Part shown: positions 1-8,942 of the stretch, piece by piece
Layout of the letters: each line of letters begins with the position of its first letter
Position numbering within the stretch: the stretch's first letter is position 1
DNA from: Pseudomonas fluorescens
GTDB taxonomy: Bacteria; Pseudomonadota; Gammaproteobacteria; Pseudomonadales; Pseudomonadaceae
Reading direction: 5' to 3'
Assembly: GCF_019212185.1 (NCBI RefSeq)
Contig: NZ_CP078138.1
Span: forward strand, 3,578,501 to 3,642,500
Length of the DNA stretch: 64,000 bases
Position numbers and translations under genes: made by a program
The notes under the pieces: model-generated
Seen by the model: only the letters and a program-made list of their open reading frames with translations
What the model was told of the DNA's origin: nothing
The model's database searches: none

Positions 1-464
1 GCGATTTCCTTGGCCTCGGTGTACTCGCCCTCCTCCTGGACCTGATCGGAGCGTCCGTCGCACCACCAGGAAAACTGACAGGCGCGGGTTTCGACGCCCT
101 GCTTGACCACACCGCACACGGTATCGGGAAAGCCCTCATGCCCCAGGCGATTCATCACCACGCTGGCCACAGCCTCCATGTCGGCAGCGGTAATACCCTT
201 GGCCTCCCAGTAAATGCTGCGCGACAGACAGGTAATGGGGTCGTCCAGCGGCGCCTTGCCAGCCGGGTCGACTTTCTGCACTTCGCTCGGGGTGATGGTC
301 TCGACCTTGGGCACGGGCGCAGCGCCCGCCTTGTCCGCGACCTTCTGTTCCAGCACCTCGGCCTTATTCTCCACCGCCGCCGCTTTCGGCTCGGGGTCGG
401 CCGCGAACGCCGGACCACCGAGCAACACCATCAAGACACCACCGACCACCAACAAAAGGCGCAT
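1..464 (-). CDS. SleB-like cell wall hydrolase, 3' end outside window
   Basis: Read from the ATG at 464 toward the left edge, so the C-terminus is missing (about 154 codons visible). It opens with a signal peptide (MRLLLVVGGVLMVLLGGPAFA) and a Lys/Ala/Glu-rich linker. The hydrolase core follows: 'CLSRSIYWEAKG', then 'EAVASVVMNRLGHEGFP' and 'CQFSWWCDG'. This pattern is typical of the SleB/CwlJ (Hydrolase_2) family of peptidoglycan lytic enzymes, where the Glu after YW is the presumed catalytic residue. A periplasmic cell-wall remodelling role is likely. The substrate bond cannot be told from sequence. Confidence 0.85.
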   Translation of the reverse strand, partial: MRLLLVVGGVLMVLLGGPAFAADPEPKAAAVENKAEVLEQKVADKAGAAPVPKVETITPSEVQKVDPAGKAPLDDPITCLSRSIYWEAKGITAADMEAVASVVMNRLGHEGFPDTVCGVVKQGVETRACQFSWWCDGRSDQVQEEGEYTEAKEI

Positions 465-661
465 GGCTGTACCCTGCTGTGACTGCCCTCGCGATGCTGC
501 GACGGGCCCTGAGCAGTGGACACTGGTCGACGGAAAAAATTTCCGGGATTTCGGGCAGACTGCACGATAGCCTTTTGCACACTTGGATAAACGTATAAAG
601 CCTTGCATGACACCGGGGGATATCGCGCATCATGCGCACAGTCATTCCTGGGGAGAAATCC

Positions 662-1516
662 ATGCGCGTCCTGTCATCCGTCCTGCGTCTCGCCACCCTG
701 ACCGTGGCCATCGGCTGCGCCAACAGCGCCCTGGCCAGTGAAGAAAGCCAACTGGTGGACGCCATCAACGCCTATCGCAGCCAGATCCAGCGTTGCGCCG
801 ACCAGGCTTCCGGCGAACTGCCACCGCTGGCGGCCGATCCGCGCCTGGTGCTGGCGCCGGACCGCAATGTCGGCGATCTGCAGCAGGCGATGGCCCAAGC
901 CAAATATCCGATGGTCAATGTGCAGGCGATCACCCTCAAGGGTCCGCTGAATGCCCAGGCGGCGATGAAAGCGGTGCAGGAAAGTTTCTGCCACGTGGTG
1001 CTCGACCCGCAGTTCATCGATATCGGCGTCAGCCACGCCGGACCGGCCTGGCGCATCGTCCTGGCGCGCCCGCTGCTGACGGGCGGCCTGGGGGATTGGC
1101 AGACCGAAGGCCAGAAGCTGCTGGAGCTGATCAACGGCGCCCGCAGCCAGGCACGCCAATGCGGCACCCAGGCGTTCAGCGCGACCAACCCGCTGACCTG
1201 GAACGCAACGTTGGCCAGCGCCGCCGAAGCCCACACCCGCAGCATGGCCAATAACAATTTCTTCGATCACAAGGACCGCGACGGTCGCACCCCCGGCGAC
1301 CGTGCGGAATTGGCCGGCTACAGCGGCCAGGGCGTCGGCGAGAACATCGCCGCTGGCCAGGACACTCCGCGCAAAGTGCTCGACGGCTGGCTGGCCAGCC
1401 CCGGGCACTGCGCCAACCTGATGAACCCCTCGTTCAGCGAACTGGGCAGCGCCTACGCGACCGATCCGAAAAGCGACGCCGGGATCTACTGGACCGCAAT
1501 GTTCGGCACGCCTTGA
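662..1516 (+). CDS. CAP (SCP/PR-1) domain exported protein
   Basis: A protein of 284 aa. I chose the ATG at 662, not the upstream one at 632, because GGAGAA sits just before it and a clean signal peptide follows, ending at 'ANSALA'. The first half is a poorly recognised region with two Cys. The second half is a CAP domain starting near 'LLELINGARSQARQCG', with 'HTRSMANNNFFDHKDRDG', 'GENIAAG' and 'GWLASPGHCANLMNP' matching the CAP signature boxes and conserved His/Glu residues. Bacterial CAP proteins are periplasmic or secreted and of largely unknown biochemical role. It is divergent from the SleB-like gene on its left. Confidence 0.88.
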   Translation: MRVLSSVLRLATLTVAIGCANSALASEESQLVDAINAYRSQIQRCADQASGELPPLAADPRLVLAPDRNVGDLQQAMAQAKYPMVNVQAITLKGPLNAQAAMKAVQESFCHVVLDPQFIDIGVSHAGPAWRIVLARPLLTGGLGDWQTEGQKLLELINGARSQARQCGTQAFSATNPLTWNATLASAAEAHTRSMANNNFFDHKDRDGRTPGDRAELAGYSGQGVGENIAAGQDTPRKVLDGWLASPGHCANLMNPSFSELGSAYATDPKSDAGIYWTAMFGTP

Positions 1517-1521
1517 GCCGA

Positions 1522-1725
1522 CTAGCGGCGGTCATCGGACAACGGGCCAGGCTCATTGGCCGGTGGCACCTGGGGGTTGGCGCCCGGAGCATCCGGGTCC
1601 GTCGGACGTTCGACATCACTGTGGTCGCGGCGACCGGGATCGCGCACATTCGGGTCGGTCACCGGGTCGTGCTGGCGGGAGGGATCGGGCGGATCACTGG
1701 GGCTCGGTTCATTAGGACTATGCAT
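1522..1725 (-). CDS. Small Pro/Asp-rich protein of unknown function
   Basis: A 67-aa protein beginning 'MHSPNEPSPSDPPDPSRQHD'. The ATG at 1725 is preceded by AGGTG on the minus strand, which decides it over an in-frame TTG four codons upstream. Composition is dominated by Pro, Asp, Arg and Ser with no hydrophobic core, so it is probably disordered. It ends five bases after the CAP gene's stop, tail to tail. It resembles its neighbour at 1793-2005 in size, charge and Asp-Pro content. No function is recognised. Confidence 0.55.
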   Translation of the reverse strand: MHSPNEPSPSDPPDPSRQHDPVTDPNVRDPGRRDHSDVERPTDPDAPGANPQVPPANEPGPLSDDRR

Positions 1726-1792
1726 GATGCACCTCAATCAAGCTTGGTTTGATTGGAAAACCCCGCCCAATGCGAGGTTCGAACACAGGTAC

Positions 1793-2005
1793 TCAATCAT
1801 TGGGCAGCGGCATGTCCTTGTCGCCGGGAATGCCATCGCCCTCGCTGGGCTCGTTCCACTTTTCCTCATGCTTGCGCGGGATCACATCCGGGCGCGCCAG
1901 CGGGTCGTCACGCAGGGGATTGTCCAGATCCACATCGGGATCGGGCTCCGCTGCACGCGGATCGTCTTCAAGGGGTTTGTCGTCGAAACTTGAGTCAGTG
2001 GACAT
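1793..2005 (-). CDS. Small acidic protein of unknown function
   Basis: A 70-aa acidic protein starting 'MSTDSSFDDKPLEDDP'. The ATG at 2005 has GAGGTG about five bases upstream on the minus strand. It is Asp/Pro/Glu-rich, lacks Cys and transmembrane segments, and is probably unstructured. With the 67-aa protein downstream on the same strand it forms a tandem pair of tiny Asp-Pro-rich genes. No function can be assigned. Confidence 0.55.
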   Translation of the reverse strand: MSTDSSFDDKPLEDDPRAAEPDPDVDLDNPLRDDPLARPDVIPRKHEEKWNEPSEGDGIPGDKDMPLPND

Positions 2006-2187
2006 AGGCACCTCGGGGGTCGAGGTCCGGAGAATCCGGGCCGTACTCATTGGAAGGTGACCATCGACGGCCGTGCGGACGAGATGACCAACGGTGCAGT
2101 TGTTGGGCCGGGAAACTTCCAGCGCGCTTTTACACTCAACTGACTGATAGCCAACACGCCTGTGCAGCTCAACCAGGGAGGTCTTCC

Positions 2188-2745
2188 ATGACCGAGCACA
2201 TCGTGCATTTCCATTGCCAAATCGACCAGGGCACCACCGAACGCTTCCGCGACTGCTGCCTGGAAGCCATCGACCAGGGCGCCAGTTCGCTGCTGCTGAA
2301 CCTGTCGACCATCGGCGGCAGCACCAACTTCGGTTTCACCCTCTACACCTTTCTCAAGTCCTTGCCGGTGCCGTTGTGTGCGATCAACGCGGGCAACATC
2401 GAGTCCATGGGCATCATCATGTTCCTCGCCGCCAACCACCGGATCACCGCTCCCCATTCGCGCTTTCTGATCCACCCGATGAACTGGTACTTCAGCCAGA
2501 ACTCGGTGGACCATCAGCGCTTGCGCGAGTACCTGTCGAGCCTCGATAACGACCTGGCGCGCTACGTGAAAATCTACGAGATCGAAACCGCCGAGGCCGA
2601 CACCCAACTGGATATTTTCAAGTGCCTGTCGGCCGAGGAAAAAGTCATTGCCGCCCACGAGTCGCTGGCCTATGGGATTGCCCATGAGGTGAAGCAGGTA
2701 GTGTTCGCCGAAGACATCAAACACTGGAAGGTCAGTGGCGGTTGA
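2188..2745 (+). CDS. ClpP-like (ClpP/crotonase fold) serine protease
   Basis: The 185-aa product has the ClpP fold pattern: 'LLLNLSTIGGSTNFGFTLY', the nucleophile box 'GNIESMGIIMFLAANHR' with Ser73, and 'SRFLIHPMNW' with His96. The start at ATG 2188 follows GGGAGG. Length is near that of classical ClpP (about 200 aa), but the sequence is divergent and no ClpX/ClpA gene is adjacent. It is therefore probably one of the stand-alone ClpP-like proteins of Pseudomonas rather than the housekeeping subunit. Whether it needs an AAA+ partner is unknown. Confidence 0.8.
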   Translation: MTEHIVHFHCQIDQGTTERFRDCCLEAIDQGASSLLLNLSTIGGSTNFGFTLYTFLKSLPVPLCAINAGNIESMGIIMFLAANHRITAPHSRFLIHPMNWYFSQNSVDHQRLREYLSSLDNDLARYVKIYEIETAEADTQLDIFKCLSAEEKVIAAHESLAYGIAHEVKQVVFAEDIKHWKVSGG

Positions 2746-2859
2746 ATGCCATTCGTCGCGTCAACCGCGAACTTTTTTCAACTTCCGCGATGCCGGGTTC
2801 TCTCAAGTAATGCTTGCAGCAGTTCGCAAGCACACCCACTGATCGAGAGGTAGAGAATC

Positions 2860-3042
2860 ATGGCTAACACCGGAAATTCCAACCCAGGCAACATGTCCAA
2901 GGATCAAGGAAAAGCCAGCGACGCCGGGAAAAAAGGCGGACAAGCCTCCGGCGGCAATGATCGGCAGAAAACCAACGATGCCAACAAGGACAGCAGCAAG
3001 AAAGGTGGACAGCAACCCAGCGGCGGCGGTCGTCGCAGCTAG
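2860..3042 (+). CDS. KGG-repeat stress-induced protein
   Basis: A 60-aa, Gly/Lys/Asn/Ser-rich, hydrophilic protein with two KGG motifs ('AGKKGGQASGG' and 'SKKGGQQPSGGG'). This is the signature of the KGG (YciG/Con-10-like) family of general stress and desiccation-associated proteins. GAGAGGTAGAG lies just upstream of the ATG at 2860. It is likely monocistronic and is followed by a UUCG-loop hairpin at 3056-3077. Confidence 0.85.
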   Translation: MANTGNSNPGNMSKDQGKASDAGKKGGQASGGNDRQKTNDANKDSSKKGGQQPSGGGRRS

Positions 3043-3055
3043 GCGTAACCCGACC

Positions 3056-3077
3056 GGCAAGGGCTTCGGCCCTTGCC
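3056..3077 (+). terminator. UUCG-loop hairpin after the KGG gene
   Basis: A perfect 9-bp stem (GGCAAGGGC / GCCCTTGCC) is closed by a TTCG tetraloop directly after the KGG stop codon. There is no strong T-run, so it may act mainly as a 3'-end stabiliser or weak terminator. Confidence 0.6.
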
Positions 3078-3162
3078 CTAGCCAGGTCAACCCACACGCT
3101 GGCAAATCCCGACTAGGCTGTTTCAGGCTCACCCGTTCCTGAAACCCTCCAAGGAGATTGCC

Positions 3163-3816
3163 ATGGCACTGCGTATCAACGACTTGGTCCCCGACTTCAG
3201 CGCCGAGACCGACCAGGGTCCGCTGCACTTCCACGAATGGATCGGCTCGGGCTGGGCCATTCTCTTCTCCCACCCCAAGGATTTCACCCCGGTGTGCACC
3301 ACCGAATTCGGCGCCGTGGCGCAACTGGCGGATCAATGGGCCAGCCGCGGCACCAAAGTGATTGGCGTGTCAGTCGACAACGCCGACTCCCACACCCGCT
3401 GGAAGACCGACATTGAAAAAGTCTGCAGCGCCAAGGCCGGCTTCCCGATCATTGCCGACGAAAGCCTGGCCGTGTCCAAGGCCTTCGACATGCTGCCGGC
3501 CGAAGCCTACCTGCCCGATGGCCGCACGGCTGCCGACACGGCCACGGTGCGCTCGGTGTTCATCATCGGCCCGGACAAGAAGCTCAAGCTGTCGATGACT
3601 TATCCGATGTCGGTGGGTCGCAACTTTGCCGAGGTGCTGCGCGCCCTCGATGCCCTGCAACTGACGTATAACGTACCGCTGGCAACTCCAGCCAATTGGT
3701 CGGCGGGCCAGGACGTGATCGTCGCCCTCGCCCTCAACGACGACCAGGCTCGGGAGAAATACGGCAGCCTCGAGATCAAGCTGCCGTACCTGCGCACCAC
3801 CCCGGCGCCGAAGTAG
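3163..3816 (+). CDS. lsfA: 1-Cys peroxiredoxin (Prx6/LsfA type)
   Basis: The 217-aa protein reduces hydroperoxides in the cytosol. The peroxidatic Cys45 is in the hallmark 'FTPVCTTEFG', with Pro and Thr of the PxxxT/SxxC motif and the downstream 'SVDNADSHTRW'. A long C-terminal arm ('NVPLATPANW...') and the lack of a resolving-Cys motif fit the 1-Cys Prx6 class; LsfA is the Pseudomonas member. AAGGAG precedes the ATG at 3163. It forms a single-gene unit closed by the hairpin at 3830-3864. The symbol is by family resemblance. Confidence 0.9.
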   Translation: MALRINDLVPDFSAETDQGPLHFHEWIGSGWAILFSHPKDFTPVCTTEFGAVAQLADQWASRGTKVIGVSVDNADSHTRWKTDIEKVCSAKAGFPIIADESLAVSKAFDMLPAEAYLPDGRTAADTATVRSVFIIGPDKKLKLSMTYPMSVGRNFAEVLRALDALQLTYNVPLATPANWSAGQDVIVALALNDDQAREKYGSLEIKLPYLRTTPAPK

Positions 3817-3829
3817 AGCCGGGAAGACC

Positions 3830-3864
3830 AAACGCCCGGGCCGGGGTTCCAGTCCGGGCGTTTT
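3830..3864. terminator. Bidirectional rho-independent terminator
   Basis: A perfect 10-bp stem (AAACGCCCGG at 3830-3839, CCGGGCGTTT at 3854-3863) has an A-run on one side and a T-run on the other. It sits between the convergent peroxiredoxin and MATE genes, so it can stop transcription from both. Confidence 0.85.
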
Positions 3865-3867
3865 GCG

Positions 3868-5226
3868 TTACACCAGGCGTTCGATTTTCTGGTGCCGCCA
3901 GACGAACGTGTAGTACGCCGATTGCAGCGCCAGCATGCTCAGGTAGGCCACGGGAAACGCCATCCAAACGCCCGGCAGGCCGAAGTGCGCGTCCAGCAGA
4001 TAGGCCATGGGCAACTCGACGCCGAGGATGCAGAACACCGAAATCGCCACCGGCATCAGCACCGTGCCGCTGGCGCGCATGATCCCGCCGATCACCGACT
4101 GGAAGCCGAACACCAGCATGCTCCAGAGCATAATGTGCAGCAGGTGCTCGGCTTGCGCTTGGGTCGCCGCCTCGGTGATGAACAGGCCCAGCAGCCAGTG
4201 CGAAAGCAAATACCCCAACAGCACCAGGCTGCCGGTCAGGCAGACGTTGATCAGCAGACCAGTGCGCAGGATCGGCCCGATGCGCTCGATGCGTCCGGCA
4301 CCGATGGCCTGGGCGCCGAGGATCGAGGCCGTGATCGCAATCGACAGTGCCGGGAACTGCACGTAGTTGACGATCTGTGTGACCGCGCCATAGGCCGCCG
4401 TGGCCTGGGAGCCGTGCTGGTTGACCAGCGCCAGGATCACCAGCTCCGACAGCGAAATCACCACCATCTGCAGCCCGGTCGGCAGGCCGATACGCAGCAC
4501 CTTGCCGAGAATCACCCGGTCCAGGCGCATGGCCGCCAGCAGCGCGCGATCCGGGGCCAGCACGTGGCCCTTGCGGATCAAGCGCCAGGCCAGCATCAGC
4601 ATCGCCAGCAGGTTACCCAGCAGGCCGGCGAAGGCCGCGCTCTGGATGCCCATCGGCGGCAAACCGAACCAGCCACGGATCAACGCCGGGGTCAGCAGCA
4701 AACCGATGCAGGTCGAGACAATCAACGCCAGCAGCGGTGACAAGGTATCGCTAACCCCGCGCAGCAATTGAGTGAACAGCACGAACACCAGCAGCAGCGG
4801 CATGGTCCACATCATCACTCGGGCGTAGGCCACCGCGTCTTCCAGCACATCCGCCGGTGTTCCCAGGCCCTGCAGGGCCTGATGGGCGAATACGCTGCCG
4901 AGTACCGCCGCCAGCAGCCCGATCAGCGCCCCCAGCAGCAAGGTGGTGCCGGCGATTGCCTTGACCGCCGCCGGCTCCCGCGCGCCCCAGGCCTGGCCGA
5001 TCAGCACCCCGGCACCGGCGCCCAGGCCGATGACCAGGGCAATGAAGAAGAACACGATGGGAAACATCCCCGACACCGCCGCCAGCGCCTGGGTCCCAAG
5101 CATCTGGCCGATGTAGATGCTGTTGACCGTGCCGGACATTGACTGGAGAAAGTTCGACAGCACCATCGGCGCCAGGAACAGCAGGTAGGTTTTCCAGAGC
5201 GGACGTTGCGGAACCGGGTTGTGCAT
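3868..5226 (-). CDS. MATE family efflux transporter
   Basis: A 452-aa polytopic inner-membrane protein with about 12 hydrophobic segments in two similar halves. The N-terminus ('FLAPMVLSNFLQSMSGTVNSIYIGQMLG') and 'GAGVLIGQAWGARE' are typical of MATE (MatE) antiporters, which export cationic drugs or metabolites in exchange for Na+ or H+. Length matches the family norm of 440-480 aa. The ATG at 5226 is the first good start. It shares a terminator with the peroxiredoxin gene and is otherwise monocistronic. The substrate is unknown. Confidence 0.9.
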   Translation of the reverse strand: MHNPVPQRPLWKTYLLFLAPMVLSNFLQSMSGTVNSIYIGQMLGTQALAAVSGMFPIVFFFIALVIGLGAGAGVLIGQAWGAREPAAVKAIAGTTLLLGALIGLLAAVLGSVFAHQALQGLGTPADVLEDAVAYARVMMWTMPLLLVFVLFTQLLRGVSDTLSPLLALIVSTCIGLLLTPALIRGWFGLPPMGIQSAAFAGLLGNLLAMLMLAWRLIRKGHVLAPDRALLAAMRLDRVILGKVLRIGLPTGLQMVVISLSELVILALVNQHGSQATAAYGAVTQIVNYVQFPALSIAITASILGAQAIGAGRIERIGPILRTGLLINVCLTGSLVLLGYLLSHWLLGLFITEAATQAQAEHLLHIMLWSMLVFGFQSVIGGIMRASGTVLMPVAISVFCILGVELPMAYLLDAHFGLPGVWMAFPVAYLSMLALQSAYYTFVWRHQKIERLV

Positions 5227-5561
5227 GGAGGATCCATCTCGGACGGTCAGGAGAATGTGCTGAGCGCAGTCTACGACAAATCGCTCCTACAGGGCCTGGT
5301 GCACGCCGGACCAAACTTGTGCGAGCGGGCTTGGCCGTCACGCAGGTAGGCCTTGAGGAATGGGTACCGGACACTTCGCTTACCGCCAGCAGCTCCATGA
5401 ACAGTGTAATGCTCAGGAGCGAGAGGCATTTCGGACCCATTCCGAGGACAGCCATCAACAGATCAAAAACCGACACTTCCTACACCTAACACCGAAACAG
5501 CTGATTTATCCCTCCCCCACTCCTTGCATAGGGTGCTCGGCACTTCAGACAAGGAAAGCTC
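5227..5561. other. Intergenic region between MATE and the T6SS effector
   Basis: This divergent region must hold the promoters of the MATE gene and the effector locus. It contains a decayed REP-like stretch around 5280-5335 (TCGCTCCTACAGGG ... GCGAGCGGGCTTGG). Open frames crossing it lack ribosome sites and resemble no protein I know. I see no RNA gene. Confidence 0.4.
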
Positions 5562-5639
5562 ATGTCACAACAGACCTGCCTCTTCGTTCCCTGTGCGGCC
5601 CATGGGGCGGCATCTTTCAATGCTGGCGTTGGGCGGTGA
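5562..5639 (+). CDS. Possible 25-aa leader ORF before the T6SS effector
   Basis: An ATG at 5562 with a good AAGGA site begins 'MSQQTCLFVPCAAHGAASFN' and stops at 5639, six bases before the effector ATG at 5645, in a different frame. It could be a translationally coupled leader peptide. It could also be the true effector N-terminus cut off by a second frameshift, or chance. The better ribosome site here than at 5645 is the only support. Confidence 0.3.
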   Translation: MSQQTCLFVPCAAHGAASFNAGVGR

Positions 5640-5644
5640 GCCCG

Positions 5645-8600
5645 ATGACCCTCGGCGAACAACTGAGCATTGTCGTTGCGGAAACCGGTTTGTTCGCCGA
5701 CCGGTGCCGGGCCTGCGAGCGCCAGGGTCTGCCGATCCTGCCGTTGCGCCAGGCCCTGGTCCCGGACCACGCGGTCGATTCGTTCCCGAGCGAGAATGGC
5801 CAGGTCCAGACCCGATTGGGCTGGCGCACCTTGCGCGCGGGCTACCTGTATGTGTTGCTCGACCGCAAGATCTGGCACGCCTACCAGGTCACGCCTGATG
5901 GTTACTTACGGCAGTTCAATCCTTATACGCCGCCGGCCACCAACGAGTCCTTGCTCGCGTCGACCTGTGTCTCGGCCCAACACGATGCCCCGGCCTCCTT
6001 CCTCAATATCGACACCCATGAGTACCACGTAGCCTGGTTGGCGTTTGCCAGTGATCCCTGGCCGGCCAGTGTGCTGAATGCCTACAAGGCTGGACAGGCC
6101 TCTCACCGCTTTCAGACTCTGGACCTCACCCAGGCACGGGATAACCCGGCCAGCCTGGGCCTGGCCATGACCGCAGAGTCGCTGCAGGTGGATGAGCGGG
6201 TCCTGGAGTACCAGTCGCTGCAGGCGAGCCAATTCCCCAGCGTGCACGGTGTCTACCCGCGAGCCCTGCGCCGTCAGGCATTAAAAGGCTATCTGCGGAA
6301 CGCCACCGCGCGCCATGAGCTGCAACAGGGCGTGCTGGCGTTTGTCCTCGATGACACCCTCGGTCTGGTCCAGGAATACAACGCCCAGCGCACCGCCTGG
6401 ATTCATGCCCGCCAGCAATGGCTGGAAGATCCGCTTCGCGCCTACCAGCACCAAACCTCGCAGATTCTGTTGGCCATCCGCGCCCAGCACCGTGACCGCG
6501 CAGAGGCGCACACCCCATCCTTCGAACCCACCAGCGGTGACGGCCCCCCGGTGTTTGTCGACCCCGCTGTTGAACGCCAGCGCATCATCGACCACCAGGC
6601 CGTCGAGTCCGATCAGAATCTGGAGCAGCGCTACGACGAAGCGGCGCGCGCACGGTTTCAGCAGGGCTACGATAAACGGCTGCAACGCTACCAGCAGTTG
6701 ATTGATCAAGCCGCCGAGGCCTATGCAGCAGCTTGTCGCACGGCACGCTTCAACTGCATCGAACAGCATGACTACGACGGTGCTGTCGGCGCCTCGGGCC
6801 GGGCCTACGCCACCACCATGGCGCTGTGCCTGCGTGGTGGCATCAGCGAAGCCCCGGCGCCCAACGGCGACGAGCGCGGCCCCAGCGCACAGCTCTGGCG
6901 GGCGTGGCTCAGCAATCCACAGAGCCCGATCTACCGCGCCCTGTTGTTACGTGACCAGTCCCTGCTGGCCAACCTGCTGCCGACTTTCGAGGACGACGCC
7001 AGCCTTGCGTGGAACGACAGCGAACGGCTCTACAGCGCCCTGAGCAAACTGATCGCCAGCGACCGGGGCGAGTACCTGCTGGGCGCCTATCTGAAACAAT
7101 CCATGGCCGACCTGCTCGGCGCCCTGAATGCCGCCAGCGCCCGCCTGCAACCGATCATCGGTCCCGCTGTAGGGCGCGTGGTTTCCCGTGTCAACAGTGC
7201 CAGCCAACTGTTGCACAACCGCCTGCACCTCACCGAGCTCCAGGTGCAGATGAAGCTCAGCGAGTACTACGCGCTGCAGTCGGAGCACCTGCGCAACCTG
7301 CAGCACAACGCCATCGCGTCCATGGACCGCAGTTGGGACAGCATCCTCGAGGAAAAGGGCACCCGGGACCCGACAACACGCAAGGTCACCGGCAAAGTCC
7401 GGCCGCTGATCCAGGGCGGTTTGCTCAGCCTGGCACTGCTCGATCCAAAACTGGCCTCGTTGACCATCACCGTGAGTGTCTGGGTCGAAGGCAAGGCTTC
7501 CAACCTGCTGCAGGAAACCCAGCGCGGCATGGCGCAACTGACTGACAGCACGCACTCGGCCTTGCAGGATGTCAGGGTCGGCATGGGCACCCTCGACCCC
7601 AAGGCGCGTCAAGTGCTGCAGGGGCTCAAAGTCTCATCAAAACAGGCCGCCCAGTGGGTACGCACCGGCTTCACCGGCCTGCGCGGTGCGGCTGGCGGCG
7701 ACATGCTGCTGGCGCTCGGCGGGATGTATTTGCTCAACGACGCCTTGAACAAGAACCTCAAGGAAGCGGAGCGAGTCGTCGGGGATAAAGCCCTGGAAGC
7801 GCGGCTGGCGTTGTACGGCAGCAGCCTGGGGGTATTGGGGGGTGGGCTCGAGTTGGTGGGTGGGGCGTTGGCGAGAGGGGGGAGTCGGGTGTTGATGAGT
7901 GGGGGGTTGTCTGTGCAGGGAGCGGCGGCTATCAAGAAAACTGGCGGATGCCGGGGGGGTGCTCGCGAGAGCGGGGGCGGTCATAGGGGCTGCTGCGGGG
8001 ATATTTGAGGTAATGCAGGCTGGGGTGGCCGCTAATAGAACCTGGCATAGCAAAGACACTTCTGCCGCAATTGGATTCTTTTTTTCGATGACGCTCTCCG
8101 GGGCTGGAGCACTCTTTGGTGTTGTTGCCGCGGCATCACGGGCAACCACATTAATGGGGCCATTGGGTATCGCAATTACATTGGGCATGCTGGCTTATGG
8201 CATATCTCAATGGGCCAAAAGCAAAGAGTCGACCCCTTTCGAACAATGGGCAAAACGCTGTTACTTCGGAAATGCCAACGAAACCCCCAAGGTTCATTGG
8301 ATCAGACCTGATCAGGCCCACATCGCGATTGCCGAACTCAATGCCATAACCCTCGGTCTTGAGGCGGGCATCCATTTCCGACTGCGTTTGACCGGACTCA
8401 GCTCACCTGACGATGGCGGCCTCATCCCGGGCCTCAGCGCCCCGGTCTACGAGCAATGCCTGGAGTACCGGGTGTCCCTGCCGTACTTCGACGCGACCCG
8501 TTCTGCCTACCGCTGGGCGGTGACGATCCATCGCCGCGGTGACGAGACTGGCAACCAGTCCCTAGGCGGTGAGGTGATCGTGGAAGGCGAGTGGAATCCC

Positions 8601-8888
8601 CCGCCTGTCCTTACCTCCGCCAGCGAGCGCCGCGCAGCACTGAAGGCATCAACCCGACCAAGGCAGCCTGACTACAAGGAAAACAGCATCACCCCCCGAG
8701 TCAACCTGCGCACCGTGCGTTCGACCGATGGCAGCCCCATGTCGGTGAAGGACATCCAGGGAGCGATTGTCTTACTGCTGGAGTCTCGCCACTACAACAT
8801 CGAGGGCGCGACCTTGTCATTGACCTACTGGCCAGACCGCGACGTACAGGATGCTTATGCAGAACTGAGCACGATGGATTTTCTATGA
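5645..8888 (+). pseudogene. VasX-like MIX-type T6SS effector, apparent frameshift at 7937-7940
   Basis: Two frames join into one protein: 5645-7939, then 7941-8888. The switch lies in a run of four A (7937-7940); dropping one A restores 'AAIKKLADAGGVLARAG' and gives 1080 aa, close to Vibrio VasX (1085 aa). As read, frame one stops at 8008. The N-terminus has a Cys-rich 'CRACERQGLPILPLR', then 'LRAGYLYVL', which fits the MIX consensus hRxGhhYhh of T6SS effectors. A long helical/coiled middle follows, and after the frameshift several hydrophobic segments ('AAIGFFFSMTLSGAGALFG', 'GPLGIAITLGMLAYGI') that would form the membrane-acting part. No VgrG, PAAR, adaptor or structural T6SS gene lies nearby. 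The frameshift may be a mutation, phase variation or a sequencing error. The start is uncertain: GGTGAG precedes ATG 5645, but see the ORF at 5562. Confidence 0.75.
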
Positions 8889-8942
8889 AGTGCAGAAGGC
8901 CGTGCAGCAAGACGTGTTAACCACCCAGACTGGAGCGTTGCA

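Noticed and set aside
7920..7960. Programmed ribosomal frameshift in the T6SS effector
   Set aside because: The needed shift is +1 (skipping an A) and there is no -1 slippery heptamer in the right register and no obvious downstream pseudoknot. A simple extra base is the more economical reading, though not excluded.
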